Shown: positions 1 to 7,165, counted from the stretch's first letter. The stretch: DNA of 14,733 nt from Candidatus Sulfopaludibacter sp. SbA3 (GCA_945866285.1 CAMBHC010000025.1:1-14733); one strand, 5' to 3'. The notes: generated by a model not told the origin, from the sequence alone. Translations and numbers: made by a program.

Positions 1-927
1 GCGTCGCAGGAGATGCTGCCAGGCACGGCACGGCCCCTCATCGATCCCAACGCGCCAGCCACCACCAGCGGCTACATCTGCCCGATGCATCCCAACGAGG
101 TGAAAGCCGAGCCGGGCACGTGCAGCATTTGCGGCATGACCCTGGTGCCGGGCGACCCCATGGCGACGGCCGACTATGTCATGCGCGTGACGATGGCGCC
201 GCGCGCGCCGAAGCCGGGGCAGGGCGTCAAGTTCCGCTTCGCGGCCCTGCATCCGCTCACCGGCGCCATGGTGACGGAGTTCGCCGAAGTCCATGACCGG
301 CTGTTCCACCTGTTCATCGTCAGCCGCGACATGTCGCAGTGGTTTCACGTGCATCCGGAGCGGCAAAAGGACGGGAGCTTCACCCTGGAGCACACGATTC
401 CGACCGCTGGACATTGGGCGCTGTTCAGTGACTTCATGCCGATCGGTGGCGGCCCGCAATTGATCGTCACGCCGTTCTCGACCGCCGGCTACGAGGGCGA
501 CCTCACGGCATCTGTTCCGTCGCTCACACCCGACACGTCGTACTCCAAGTCGGCCGACGGCGTGACCGTGTCACTGCAGGTGACGCCCGCCAAGCTGATC
601 TCCGGCGAAGAGACCGACATCCCGATTCATTTCACGGACGAGAAGACCGGCGAGCCGGTGAAGAACCTGCAGCGCTACCTCGGCGCCTTCGGTCACGCGA
701 TGATGCTGAGCGAAGACATGACCGAGCACGTGCACGCGCATCCGGAAGAGATGCTCGAAGGCACGGCGATTACGGAGGGTGGTGGGCCGGATCTCACCTT
801 CCACGCGCTGTTCCCCAAGCCAGGCGTCTACCGCATCTGGCTGCAGTACCAGCGGAACAGCAAGCTGTCGACGATTCCGTTTACGGTACGAGTGACGCGG
901 CCGGGCGAGACGCTGGCCGCGCCGTAG
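1..927 (+). CDS. HMBD-containing metal-binding protein with two repeated His/Met domains (5' end probably cut)
   Basis: Probable periplasmic or secreted copper/heavy-metal-binding protein. Counting from the ATG at 13, residues 21-47 form the short heavy-metal-binding motif found at the N-terminus of some copper ATPases and efflux proteins (YICPMHP, then CSICGM; C23, H26, C37, C40, M42). Two related beta-type domains follow. Each carries a His, then a DM pair 7 residues later, then HPE 15 residues later (H99/D106-M107/H114-P-E and H228/D235-M236/H243-P-E). The spacing is identical, which points to internal duplication. The frame is open to base 1 and the ATG at 13 has AGGAG directly against it with no spacer, so the true start and any signal peptide probably lie left of the window. 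The end overlaps the convergent cytochrome gene by 47 bp. The metal specificity is inferred from the HMBD family, not visible in the sequence. Confidence 0.85.
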   Translation, partial: ASQEMLPGTARPLIDPNAPATTSGYICPMHPNEVKAEPGTCSICGMTLVPGDPMATADYVMRVTMAPRAPKPGQGVKFRFAALHPLTGAMVTEFAEVHDRLFHLFIVSRDMSQWFHVHPERQKDGSFTLEHTIPTAGHWALFSDFMPIGGGPQLIVTPFSTAGYEGDLTASVPSLTPDTSYSKSADGVTVSLQVTPAKLISGEETDIPIHFTDEKTGEPVKNLQRYLGAFGHAMMLSEDMTEHVHAHPEEMLEGTAITEGGGPDLTFHALFPKPGVYRIWLQYQRNSKLSTIPFTVRVTRPGETLAAP

Positions 928-2092
928 CGACGCGCAGGAGAGGCCTAAACGCCGTCACCGATAACGCCGGCTGCGCGCGCAGTGGCGTGGAGCCGGGGTT
1001 GTCGTAATACGCGGTCACCGTGAGGCGGGTCCCCGCCGGAAAGGTGATCGGTTCCTTGAAGACGTAAGACGAGGGCCAGTCAGGCCGGTAGTCTTTCAAC
1101 CACAGCAACGGTTCAACCACACCATCGGGACGAAGCGCGGTCACTTCCACCGACGCCGCACCCGCGCCCAGGCTGGGCCATAGCGCCGCAGCGGTCGTCG
1201 CGGCCTTCAGCGTGAGCTCGGTGCGCACGCGCTCGCGCGTCTTGCCTGCCGCCACCGTCACCGCAGCCGCGCTGATCTCGAGCGGTGACGCCACTTGCGC
1301 GGGCTTGTCGGCTGAAAAATAGAAACCCAATTCACCGGCGCCGCTCGCTTCTTCAAACGTGCCGCGGTAGCCGATCTCAACCGCGACTTTGCCGCCGGCC
1401 GGCAGCTGGATCGCCACGCCCGCTGGCATGGCACTGACGGGATGCGTCGGCGTCCACGTGCCCAGCCACTGTCCGGTGCGCAGTTCGTAGACCGCGGCGT
1501 AGCGGACAATGCGTCGATCGGTGAAGTTCAACTGCATCGACGACAACCACTTCGCCTGCGTCAGGCCGGTCGCCACCTCGATTCGCGACGTGCGGTCTTG
1601 TGAATTGGCCGCCACCTTCTCGCTGGCGGCTACCGCCAGCACGGTGTTTGGCTCACCGTGCTCCCACCCGCTCAACGACGGAATGATCACGGCCGGTTTG
1701 TCTTCGTCGGCCAGCAGCACGCCGCTCGGCGCACCACCATCGGCCCACGACGTGATCAGGCTGACTTCACGTGCGGTCAGGCTGACATCGTTCGAGAAGT
1801 GGCCGTAGCCGTTCACGGCGCTCCAGGGCGGCATCTTCTTCTCGAGAATTTCTTCCTTGATCGCCACGGCCCACGGTCGCGCGTCCTTGTAGGTAGTCAG
1901 CGACATCGAGACGTTCGCTTCGGTGTGGCACTGGAAGCACTTCTTCTGGAAGATCTGCGAGACTTCGCGGTTAAAGACGACGCTGGTCGTAATGCGCCCG
2001 TGCGTTGAAACAGCCTCCGGCTGGAAGTAGGGCCAACCGGCCACCACCAGCCCGAGCGCCAGGACCCCTGCGAGTCGCGTCTTCCACCACAT
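881..2092 (-). CDS. Exported mono-haem cytochrome c protein with PHM-like C-terminal region
   Basis: A 403-residue protein. Residues 1-20 form a hydrophobic signal peptide or anchor. A single CxxCH haem site follows (C52, C55, H56), then a Met in the MPPW motif (M87), a plausible distal haem ligand, and an ADGGAP turn near 117-122, together a compact class-I-like cytochrome domain. The remainder resembles the copper type II ascorbate-dependent monooxygenase (PHM-like) fold seen after such haem domains in Acidobacteria and Planctomycetes: a DGVVEPLLWLKDYRPDW stretch near 323-339 and FPAGTRLTVTAYYDNP at 351-366. The expected copper-ligand sites look lost: RYAAV at 197-201 where a His pair is usual, and VEIGYRG at 238-244 where an HxH-type motif is usual. 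An electron-transfer or binding role is therefore more likely than monooxygenase activity. Upstream of the ATG there is only a weak GGTAAG. The 3' end runs 47 bp into the gene at 1-927. Confidence 0.85.
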   Translation of the reverse strand: MWWKTRLAGVLALGLVVAGWPYFQPEAVSTHGRITTSVVFNREVSQIFQKKCFQCHTEANVSMSLTTYKDARPWAVAIKEEILEKKMPPWSAVNGYGHFSNDVSLTAREVSLITSWADGGAPSGVLLADEDKPAVIIPSLSGWEHGEPNTVLAVAASEKVAANSQDRTSRIEVATGLTQAKWLSSMQLNFTDRRIVRYAAVYELRTGQWLGTWTPTHPVSAMPAGVAIQLPAGGKVAVEIGYRGTFEEASGAGELGFYFSADKPAQVASPLEISAAAVTVAAGKTRERVRTELTLKAATTAAALWPSLGAGAASVEVTALRPDGVVEPLLWLKDYRPDWPSSYVFKEPITFPAGTRLTVTAYYDNPGSTPLRAQPALSVTAFRPLLRVATARPASRPAASLVP

Positions 2093-2115
2093 TGGAATAT
2101 CTTACCGCTGCCGGA

Positions 2116-2328
2116 TCACTGTTGCTGGGTCGCCGCAGCGGTCGCGTTGGCGCCAGCCGACCAGGGACCGATGGCGCCCATCGAGTGGCCGTTCAAGCAG
2201 ATGCGCGACTCGTCCACCTTATAGGTGGCCTTCATCAGGCGAAGGACTTCCAGCCCGTCTTTCTCGCTGGCGTCGCGGGTGCCAGGCCGCAGCCGCGCCC
2301 GTGGCACCGTGGCTGTTTGTAACACCAT
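2116..2328 (-). pseudogene. Remnant of an alpha/beta-hydrolase (PHB-depolymerase-like esterase)
   Basis: The minus strand encodes about 45 residues that look like the middle of a serine esterase: a helix resembling EKDGLEVLRLMKATY, then a strand and the nucleophile elbow GHSMGAIGPW (GxSxG). In esterases of this type the Ser is the catalytic nucleophile, and the Asp and His of the triad lie further downstream. Here the reading continues for only an Ala/Thr/Gln-rich tail (ATAAATQQQ) and stops, so the rest of the hydrolase is missing. There is no ribosome binding site before the ATG at 2326-2328, and the 5' part of a hydrolase is also absent. I read it as a decayed internal fragment. A small expressed protein is possible but unlikely. 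Confidence 0.6.
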
Positions 2329-2360
2329 GTAACGTAGTTTCGGGTTAGGATTCCTTGGCC

Positions 2361-2368
2361 TAAGGAGG
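2361..2368 (+). promoter_or_regulatory. Near-consensus Shine-Dalgarno site for the small secreted protein
   Basis: TAAGGAGG matches eight bases of the anti-Shine-Dalgarno complement and lies 8 nt before the ATG at 2377. It is by far the strongest ribosome binding site in the window and fixes this start. Confidence 0.85.
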
Positions 2369-2376
2369 GTCTACAG

Positions 2377-2751
2377 ATGAAGTTGATTCTTAAAGCCAAT
2401 GCACTGGTTATCGCACTTGCCCTGCTCGTATCCGCCACGGTCCTCGCGCAGGCCACCAGCGTCACCGGCGAGTGGGCGTTCAGCGTCACCACCGACCAGG
2501 GTGCCGGCAATCCGATCCTGACGTTCAAACAAGATGGCGAGAAGCTCACCGGCAAGTACGCCGGCCAGTTGGGCTCCGCCGATCTGACGGGAACCGTGAA
2601 GGGCAACGCTATTCACTTCACCTTCACGCTCGACGTGCAGGGCCAGCAGGCGCCGGTCACCTATGACGGCACGATCGAGAAGAACACCATGGCGGGAAAA
2701 ATGGACATCGGCGGCATGGTTAGCGGGACCTTCACCGCCACCAAGAAGTAG
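2377..2751 (+). CDS. Small secreted beta-rich protein, function unknown
   Basis: A 124-residue protein with a clear Sec signal peptide: MKLILK, then a hydrophobic stretch to about residue 22 and likely cleavage near the LAQA site at 24-26. The mature part of about 100 residues is a series of short beta strands separated by Gly/Asp/Lys turns (GEWAFSV, LTFKQDGEKLTGKY, LTGTVKGN, FTFTLDV, VTYDGTI, MAGKMDIGG, SGTFTATKK). This pattern suggests a small beta-barrel or lipocalin-like sandwich. I recognise it as a recurrent acidobacterial hypothetical type but know no assigned function. There is no Cys, no lipobox and no obvious catalytic residue set. It has its own strong ribosome binding site and stands alone between the esterase remnant and the transporter, suggesting an independent and perhaps abundant transcript. 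Confidence 0.85.
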   Translation: MKLILKANALVIALALLVSATVLAQATSVTGEWAFSVTTDQGAGNPILTFKQDGEKLTGKYAGQLGSADLTGTVKGNAIHFTFTLDVQGQQAPVTYDGTIEKNTMAGKMDIGGMVSGTFTATKK

Positions 2752-2800
2752 TCCAACAAGGAAAGAGATGGGCAAGCCGCCGCCCGCAAATGACGTGCTT

Positions 2801-2816
2801 CTTCGTGTCCTTCGTG
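2801..2816. repeat. CACGAAG-family intergenic repeat, copy 1
   Basis: Two CTTCGTG heptamers at 2801-2807 and 2810-2816, 9 bp apart, lie just before the transporter gene. They are the reverse complement of the CACGAAG units at 4152-4167, matching 15 of 16 bases, and of those at 11569-11602. Confidence 0.75.
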
Positions 2817-2827
2817 GTTGACGTTAC

Positions 2828-4141
2828 GTGTATCCTGTCGGGCGGATGATTGCCCGGATGATGGCCCGAGTGGGCCTGGTCACGCCTGAGCAGCGCGCCT
2901 GGGCGTGGTACGACTGGGCCAACTCCGCCTTCTTCACCACGGTCGTCACCGCGGTCTTCCCTGGGTTTTACGCCTCGTATGCCGCCGCCGGCATGGCCCC
3001 GGCGGAAGCGACTGCCCGCTTCGGCCTGGTCACCACGGTATCGATGGCCACCATCGCCATCTCGGCGCCCGTCCTGGGCGCCTTCGCCGATTACAGCGGC
3101 TCCAAGAAGCGCTTGCTCGCCCTGTTCATCGCCATCGGCGCGACCGCGTGCGCGTCGATGGTGTTCATTGGTGAGGGCGACGTCGGCCTGGCATCGCTGC
3201 TGTTCTTCATCGCCAACATCGGCGTGTCGGGCTCGATCGTGTTTTACGACTCGCTGCTGCCACACGTCGCGAAAGCCGAGGAGACCGACCGTGTGTCGTC
3301 GGCCGGTTATGCGATGGGCTACATCGGCGGCGGATTATTGCTGCTGATCAACCTGGCGTGGATTCTGCAGCCGGCGATGTTCGGCTTCAGCGGCACGGTG
3401 CCGGCCATCAAGGCGTCGTTCTTTGCGGTGGCCGTGTGGTGGGCGCTGTTCTCGCTGCCCATCTTCCGGACAGTGCCCGAGCCTTCGACCCGCGCCAAGC
3501 ACGCCGACGAGTCCTCGGTCGCCATCGTCGCCGCCTTCGCCCGGTTAGCGACGACGTTTCAGGAAGTGCGGAAGTACCGCAACGCCTTCCTGCTGTTCAT
3601 CGCCATGCTGCTCTACCAGGATGGCATTCAGACCATCATCCGGATGGCCGGCGTCTACGGCGCGGAAGTCGGCGTCGAGCAGACCTCGCAGATCGCGGCG
3701 TTTGTGATGGTGCAATTCCTCGGGATCCCGTTCTCGTTCCTGTTCGGATCCCTGGGCGTGCGCATCGGCACCAAGCGCGCCATCTTCATTGCCATCTCGG
3801 TCTACGCGCTGGCCACCCTGCTCGCCTACTTCATGACTACCGTCACCCACTTCTTCATCCTGGCGGCCATGATCGCGACGGTGCAGGGCGGCGCGCAGGC
3901 CCTGAGCCGCGCGCTGTTCTCGCGCATGGTTCCTGCCGACCGGACATCGGAGTTTTTCGGATTCTTTGCCGTCGCCGAACGGTTCGCGACGGTGCTCGGT
4001 CCGCTGGTCTTCACCCTGAGCGTCACACTCACCGGCAACAGTCACGCGGCCATCATCGCGAGTCTCGGGTTCTTCATCGCCGGCGCGTGGGTGTTGAGCC
4101 TCGTGAACGAAGAAGAGGGAATCCGGGCGGCCCAAGCCTAA
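2828..4141 (+). CDS. UMF1/Atg22-type MFS transporter
   Basis: A 437-residue inner-membrane protein with about 12 hydrophobic segments, typical of the major facilitator superfamily. The N-terminal WAWYDWANSAF (residues 25-35) is the hallmark of the UMF1/Atg22-like family, and GAFADYSGSKKR (84-95) is the MFS loop 2-3 motif. Yeast Atg22 is a vacuolar amino-acid effluxer. The substrate of bacterial members is generally unknown, so none is assigned. The frame opens with GTG at 2828. ATG codons at 2846, 2858 and 2861 are equally reasonable, because no start has a convincing ribosome binding site and the conserved part begins only at about residue 17. Length is normal for the family. The gene appears monocistronic and is bracketed by inverted CACGAAG repeats (2801-2816 and 4152-4167). 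Confidence 0.9.
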   Translation: MYPVGRMIARMMARVGLVTPEQRAWAWYDWANSAFFTTVVTAVFPGFYASYAAAGMAPAEATARFGLVTTVSMATIAISAPVLGAFADYSGSKKRLLALFIAIGATACASMVFIGEGDVGLASLLFFIANIGVSGSIVFYDSLLPHVAKAEETDRVSSAGYAMGYIGGGLLLLINLAWILQPAMFGFSGTVPAIKASFFAVAVWWALFSLPIFRTVPEPSTRAKHADESSVAIVAAFARLATTFQEVRKYRNAFLLFIAMLLYQDGIQTIIRMAGVYGAEVGVEQTSQIAAFVMVQFLGIPFSFLFGSLGVRIGTKRAIFIAISVYALATLLAYFMTTVTHFFILAAMIATVQGGAQALSRALFSRMVPADRTSEFFGFFAVAERFATVLGPLVFTLSVTLTGNSHAAIIASLGFFIAGAWVLSLVNEEEGIRAAQA

Positions 4142-4151
4142 AGAACTTCAA

Positions 4152-4167
4152 CACGAAGGTCACGAAG
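4152..4167. repeat. CACGAAG-family intergenic repeat, copy 2
   Basis: CACGAAG at 4152-4158 and again at 4161-4167, a 9-bp phase, begins 10 bp after the transporter stop codon. With its flanks (4149-4169) it matches 19 of 21 bases of the minus strand at 11642-11622. Confidence 0.75.
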
Positions 4168-4235
4168 GATTTTGATTGGTATGTCTACGATTCAGCGACG
4201 GTTTGTCAATCGAGGGGTCTAAGCTGGCAACAGTG

Positions 4236-5132
4236 ATGACCGTTGTTCTCGCGGGAGGATCCGGCTTTCTGGGCAGCCGTCTGCGGGCTCATCTCGAGCG
4301 CGATGGGCACCGCGTGCTCAACCTCACCCGTTCGCCCCGCGCCAATCGGGCTGGCGACCTCCCCTGGCAGCCAGACGGCCCGCCCGAACGGCTGGCGCCT
4401 CACCTCGAAGGCATCGACGCCATCGTCAATCTCGCTGGCGAGAACATCGCTGGCGCGGCGTGGAGCGATGCGCGCAAGGCGGAGCTGCGGAACAGCCGCC
4501 TGGCGGCGACCCGCAGCATTGTGCGAGCCATGGCCGCCTGCGACCGGCCACCAAAGACGCTCGTCCACGGCTCGGCCGTCGGCTATTACGGCGCGCACGG
4601 CGACGAGATGGTGACCGAGCGAACGCCACCCGGGTCTGACTTTCTGGCGCAGCTGTGCGTGGACTGGGAGCAGGAAGCGCGGGCGGGTGGGTCAACGAAG
4701 ACGCGCCTGACCATCATTCGCTCCGGCCTGGTCCTCGGCGCCGGGGGCGGGGCGCTCAAGAAGATGCTGCTGCCCTTCAAGCTGGGACTGGGCGCCACGC
4801 TCGGCGCAGGCGATCAGTACATGCCGTGGATCCACCTCGACGATTGGGTGGCGATGGTGACGTGGCTGATCAGTGCCGATCGCGCGGCCGGCGCGTTCAA
4901 CGCCTGCGCGCCTACGGCAGTGACCAACCGCGACTTTACGCGCACGCTCGGCCGGGTCCTGCGGCGACCCGCGGTGTTTCAAGCCCCGGCGTTCGTGTTG
5001 AGAATGGCAATAGGCGAAATGTCGAGCATGCTGCTGACCGGTCAACGCGTGATTCCCGCAGCGGCAGAAGAGATGGGATTCCGTTTTGCCTATCGAGAAC
5101 TCGAACCGGCCCTCCGGAGTCTAAATCTCTAA
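4236..5132 (+). CDS. TIGR01777-family NAD(P)-dependent epimerase (YfcH-like SDR)
   Basis: A 298-residue extended SDR protein. GGSGFLG at residues 7-13 is the dinucleotide-binding Gly motif. NLAGENI (65-71), SAVGYYG (113-119) and CVDWE (141-145) are characteristic of the TIGR01777/YfcH/SDR39U1 family. The C-terminus has the family's GQRV-P-GF-F pattern ending in a Leu-rich helix. The classical SDR YxxxK is not evident, as is usual here, and the substrate of the family is unknown. The open frame extends to 4176, but the extra 20 residues precede the Rossmann strand and look unlike protein, so I place the start at the ATG at 4236. No strong ribosome binding site is seen. Its stop overlaps the ATG of the SYLF gene by one base (TAATG), implying translational coupling. 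Confidence 0.88.
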   Translation: MTVVLAGGSGFLGSRLRAHLERDGHRVLNLTRSPRANRAGDLPWQPDGPPERLAPHLEGIDAIVNLAGENIAGAAWSDARKAELRNSRLAATRSIVRAMAACDRPPKTLVHGSAVGYYGAHGDEMVTERTPPGSDFLAQLCVDWEQEARAGGSTKTRLTIIRSGLVLGAGGGALKKMLLPFKLGLGATLGAGDQYMPWIHLDDWVAMVTWLISADRAAGAFNACAPTAVTNRDFTRTLGRVLRRPAVFQAPAFVLRMAIGEMSSMLLTGQRVIPAAAEEMGFRFAYRELEPALRSLNL

Positions 5133-5800
5133 TGAGAAACGCCCTGGTCGTTGTTGCCCTCTCGATTGCCACCCTGTCGGCACAGTCCTCTGACGAAACC
5201 AGGCGCATCAACGATGCGGTGCTGGTGCTCCAGGAAATCATGGCGGCCGGCGACAAGGCCGTCCCGCAGAGCATCATGGAGAAGGCCGCGGGCATCGCGG
5301 TGTTCCCCTCGCTGCTCAAGGGCGGGTTCGTGGTGGGCGGCCAGCGCGGCCACGGCGTGCTGAGCGTGCGCAACAAGAAGGACGGCACGTGGTCGGCGCC
5401 GGCGTTTCTCACCATCACCGGCGGCAGCATCGGCGCGCAGATCGGTGGCCAGGCCGTTGACCTGATCCTGATTGTGCAAAATGACCGCGGCCTGGAGCAG
5501 TTGGTCAAGAACCAGTTCAAGTTGGGCGCCGAGGCTGGTGTCGCCGCCGGACCGGTTGGCCGCGAAGCCGCCGCCGCCACCGATATCCAGATGCGCGCGC
5601 AGATTCTCAGCTACTCACGCGCGCGCGGACTGTTCGCCGGCATTACGTTGAACGGCGCCACCATCCGCCAGGATCGCGATGCCAACGAGCGCTTCTACGG
5701 CACCGCGTATCGGACGGGTCAGATTGTGTTTGACGGGCTCGGCGGCTCGCCCGCATCGGCCGCGACGTGGCGCGAGGCGTTAGCGAAATACGCCAAGTGA
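5132..5800 (+). CDS. SYLF-domain (YSC84-type) lipid-binding protein, secreted
   Basis: A 222-residue protein with a short Sec signal (hydrophobic residues 4-16, likely cleavage after LSA at 17). The mature part is a full SYLF domain: VPQSIMEKAAGIAVFPSLLK (44-63), GGFVVGGQRGHGVL (64-77), a TWSAPAFLTITGGSIGAQIGGQ stretch (86-107), then a Gly/Ala-rich segment. SYLF domains bind phosphoinositides in eukaryotes. Bacterial exported members are probably lipid- or envelope-associated, which is inference. The start is the ATG overlapping the upstream stop. A longer same-frame reading begins at 4655 but runs antiparallel to no family and lies inside the epimerase gene in another frame, so I reject it. 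CGGAGT near 5114 is a possible but distant ribosome binding site, consistent with coupling to the epimerase gene. Confidence 0.9.
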   Translation: MRNALVVVALSIATLSAQSSDETRRINDAVLVLQEIMAAGDKAVPQSIMEKAAGIAVFPSLLKGGFVVGGQRGHGVLSVRNKKDGTWSAPAFLTITGGSIGAQIGGQAVDLILIVQNDRGLEQLVKNQFKLGAEAGVAAGPVGREAAAATDIQMRAQILSYSRARGLFAGITLNGATIRQDRDANERFYGTAYRTGQIVFDGLGGSPASAATWREALAKYAK

Positions 5801-5807
5801 GCGAGAT

Positions 5808-5890
5808 GGCTTGGAGGCTTGGAGGTCTGGGGGCTTGGGGCTTGGAGACCCTCGGAACCCAGGCCCCCAAGTCTCCAAGCCCCCAGGACC
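5808..5890. terminator. Octamer-phased inverted repeat between convergent genes, probable two-way terminator
   Basis: The left half is a tandem of octamers (GGCTTGGA twice at 5808-5823, then GGTCTGGG and GGCTTGGG). The right half read on the minus strand is phased the same way (GGTCCTGG, GGGCTTGG, AGACTTGG, GGGCCTGG). GGGGCTTGGAGAC at 5837-5849 pairs exactly with 5871-5883, leaving a 21-nt loop. GGTCTGGGGGCTTGG (5824-5838) can alternatively pair with 5875-5890 with one bulge. It sits between the SYLF and DUF1501 stop codons. No poly-T tract follows, so termination is inferred from position and stem strength. Confidence 0.6.
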
Positions 5891-5896
5891 TGCAAG

Positions 5897-7156
5897 TTAC
5901 AAGATGTTCGGGGCGCCCGTGCGGTAATCACCGCCGAGCACGCTGACCGAGTTCGACCCCAACCAATTGTCGAGGATCTTGGCGTAGACCGATCTGAAGT
6001 CGGTCTCGTACTTCACGTCGCCGGCGCTGTTCTCGAGCGTCGGGTTGGCAGGGTCGGTGTTCAGGTTCGGCGCGGTGCCGAAAATGCCGCCGCGCACGCC
6101 GCCGCCGAGCACCATCATGTTGGCGCCGGCGCCGTGGTCGGTACCCTGGCTGCCGTTCTCGGTGATGCGCCGGCCAAACTCCGAATACACCAGCACCAGC
6201 GTGTTGCTCAACATGCCCTGCGCGCTCAAGTCGTCATAGAACGCCTTCAGGCCATCGTTGAGCGAGGCCATCAGGTTGAAGTACGAGCCCTGGTTCACGC
6301 CTTGCGTGGCGTGGGTATCGAAGCCGCCGGTCTGCACCCAGAACACCTTGGTGCCGATCTGTTTGTTCATGGCCCCGGCGACTGCGGTGAGCGCCTGGCC
6401 AAAGCCGTTGTTGGGATAGGTGTTGGCCGGCCGGTAAGTGGCGACGGTCGCCACCCGGTCAAGCGTGTTCATGGCCGCCTGCGTCTGTGAATTGACGAAC
6501 GCCAGATGCGGACGGTCAACCGGGATGTGCGACGAGATGCGGGTCTGCGCCGTACGTTCGTAGGTGGCCTCGACGCCGGTGTTCGGGCTCGAGAACGCGT
6601 AGGTCGCCGGGCTGGTGATCGCCGGCACGCCGACCAGGCGGGCCATGAGCGGCCGCGGGGTTTCGCGCTGCGTGTTCCAGGCAATGAGTGGATCGACCGG
6701 CATGGTCTGGCCATCCAGATACCGGCCAAGCCAACCCGTGCCCGACGTGTTGGTCACGCTCGCGGTGCCCCAGATGTCGAAGCCGGTGAAGTGCGAGCGG
6801 CTCTGGTTGGCGTAGCCGGTGCGCTGAATCACCGCCAGCCGGCCCGCGTCAAAGATCGACTTGAGGCCGGTGAGCCGCGGGTGCAGGCCCAGCGCGACGC
6901 CAGAAGAGTCGGTGCCGATCTGCAACACGTTGGCGGCCGGAATCGCAATCGTCGGCCGCCGCACGGTGTAGTTCGGATCGAGGTACGGAACGATCGTGCT
7001 CAGCGAGTCGTTGCCGCCGCTGAGATACACCACCACGAGGTTGCGCGCGGCCGAGCCTTGCGCGAACGCGATATCGCAAATCGCCTGCGGCGCCGCAAAG
7101 CCGAACGTGAACGCGGTGACGCCGCCCTTGACGAACTGTCGTCGTGAAAATGACAT
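5897..7156 (-). CDS. DUF1501 protein with Tat signal
   Basis: A 419-residue DUF1501 protein. The N-terminus SRRQFVKG (4-11) followed by a hydrophobic stretch to about residue 32 (AFAQ) is a twin-arginine signal, so the protein is probably exported folded. Family landmarks are YLSGGNDSL (44-52), TGGFDTHATQG in the middle, SEFGRR (325-330) and GTDHG (338-342). DUF1501 is related to the alkaline-phosphatase/sulfatase fold and these Asp/His residues are likely metal ligands; no substrate is established. The gene follows DUF1800 by 9 bp. Its ribosome binding site AAGGGGA (7167-7161) overlaps the upstream TAA, so the two are one transcription unit and probably translationally linked. Length is usual for the family. 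Confidence 0.93.
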   Translation of the reverse strand: MSFSRRQFVKGGVTAFTFGFAAPQAICDIAFAQGSAARNLVVVYLSGGNDSLSTIVPYLDPNYTVRRPTIAIPAANVLQIGTDSSGVALGLHPRLTGLKSIFDAGRLAVIQRTGYANQSRSHFTGFDIWGTASVTNTSGTGWLGRYLDGQTMPVDPLIAWNTQRETPRPLMARLVGVPAITSPATYAFSSPNTGVEATYERTAQTRISSHIPVDRPHLAFVNSQTQAAMNTLDRVATVATYRPANTYPNNGFGQALTAVAGAMNKQIGTKVFWVQTGGFDTHATQGVNQGSYFNLMASLNDGLKAFYDDLSAQGMLSNTLVLVYSEFGRRITENGSQGTDHGAGANMMVLGGGVRGGIFGTAPNLNTDPANPTLENSAGDVKYETDFRSVYAKILDNWLGSNSVSVLGGDYRTGAPNIL

Positions 7157-7165
7157 GGCGTCCCC

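Noticed and set aside
3358..4236. 292-residue plus-strand reading inside the MFS gene
   Set aside because: It is a frame-shifted shadow of the transporter, rich in Arg, His and Pro, with no domain.
4655..5131. Long N-terminal extension of the SYLF protein
   Set aside because: The extension is out of frame inside the epimerase gene and Arg-rich; the ATG at 5132 gives a proper signal peptide.
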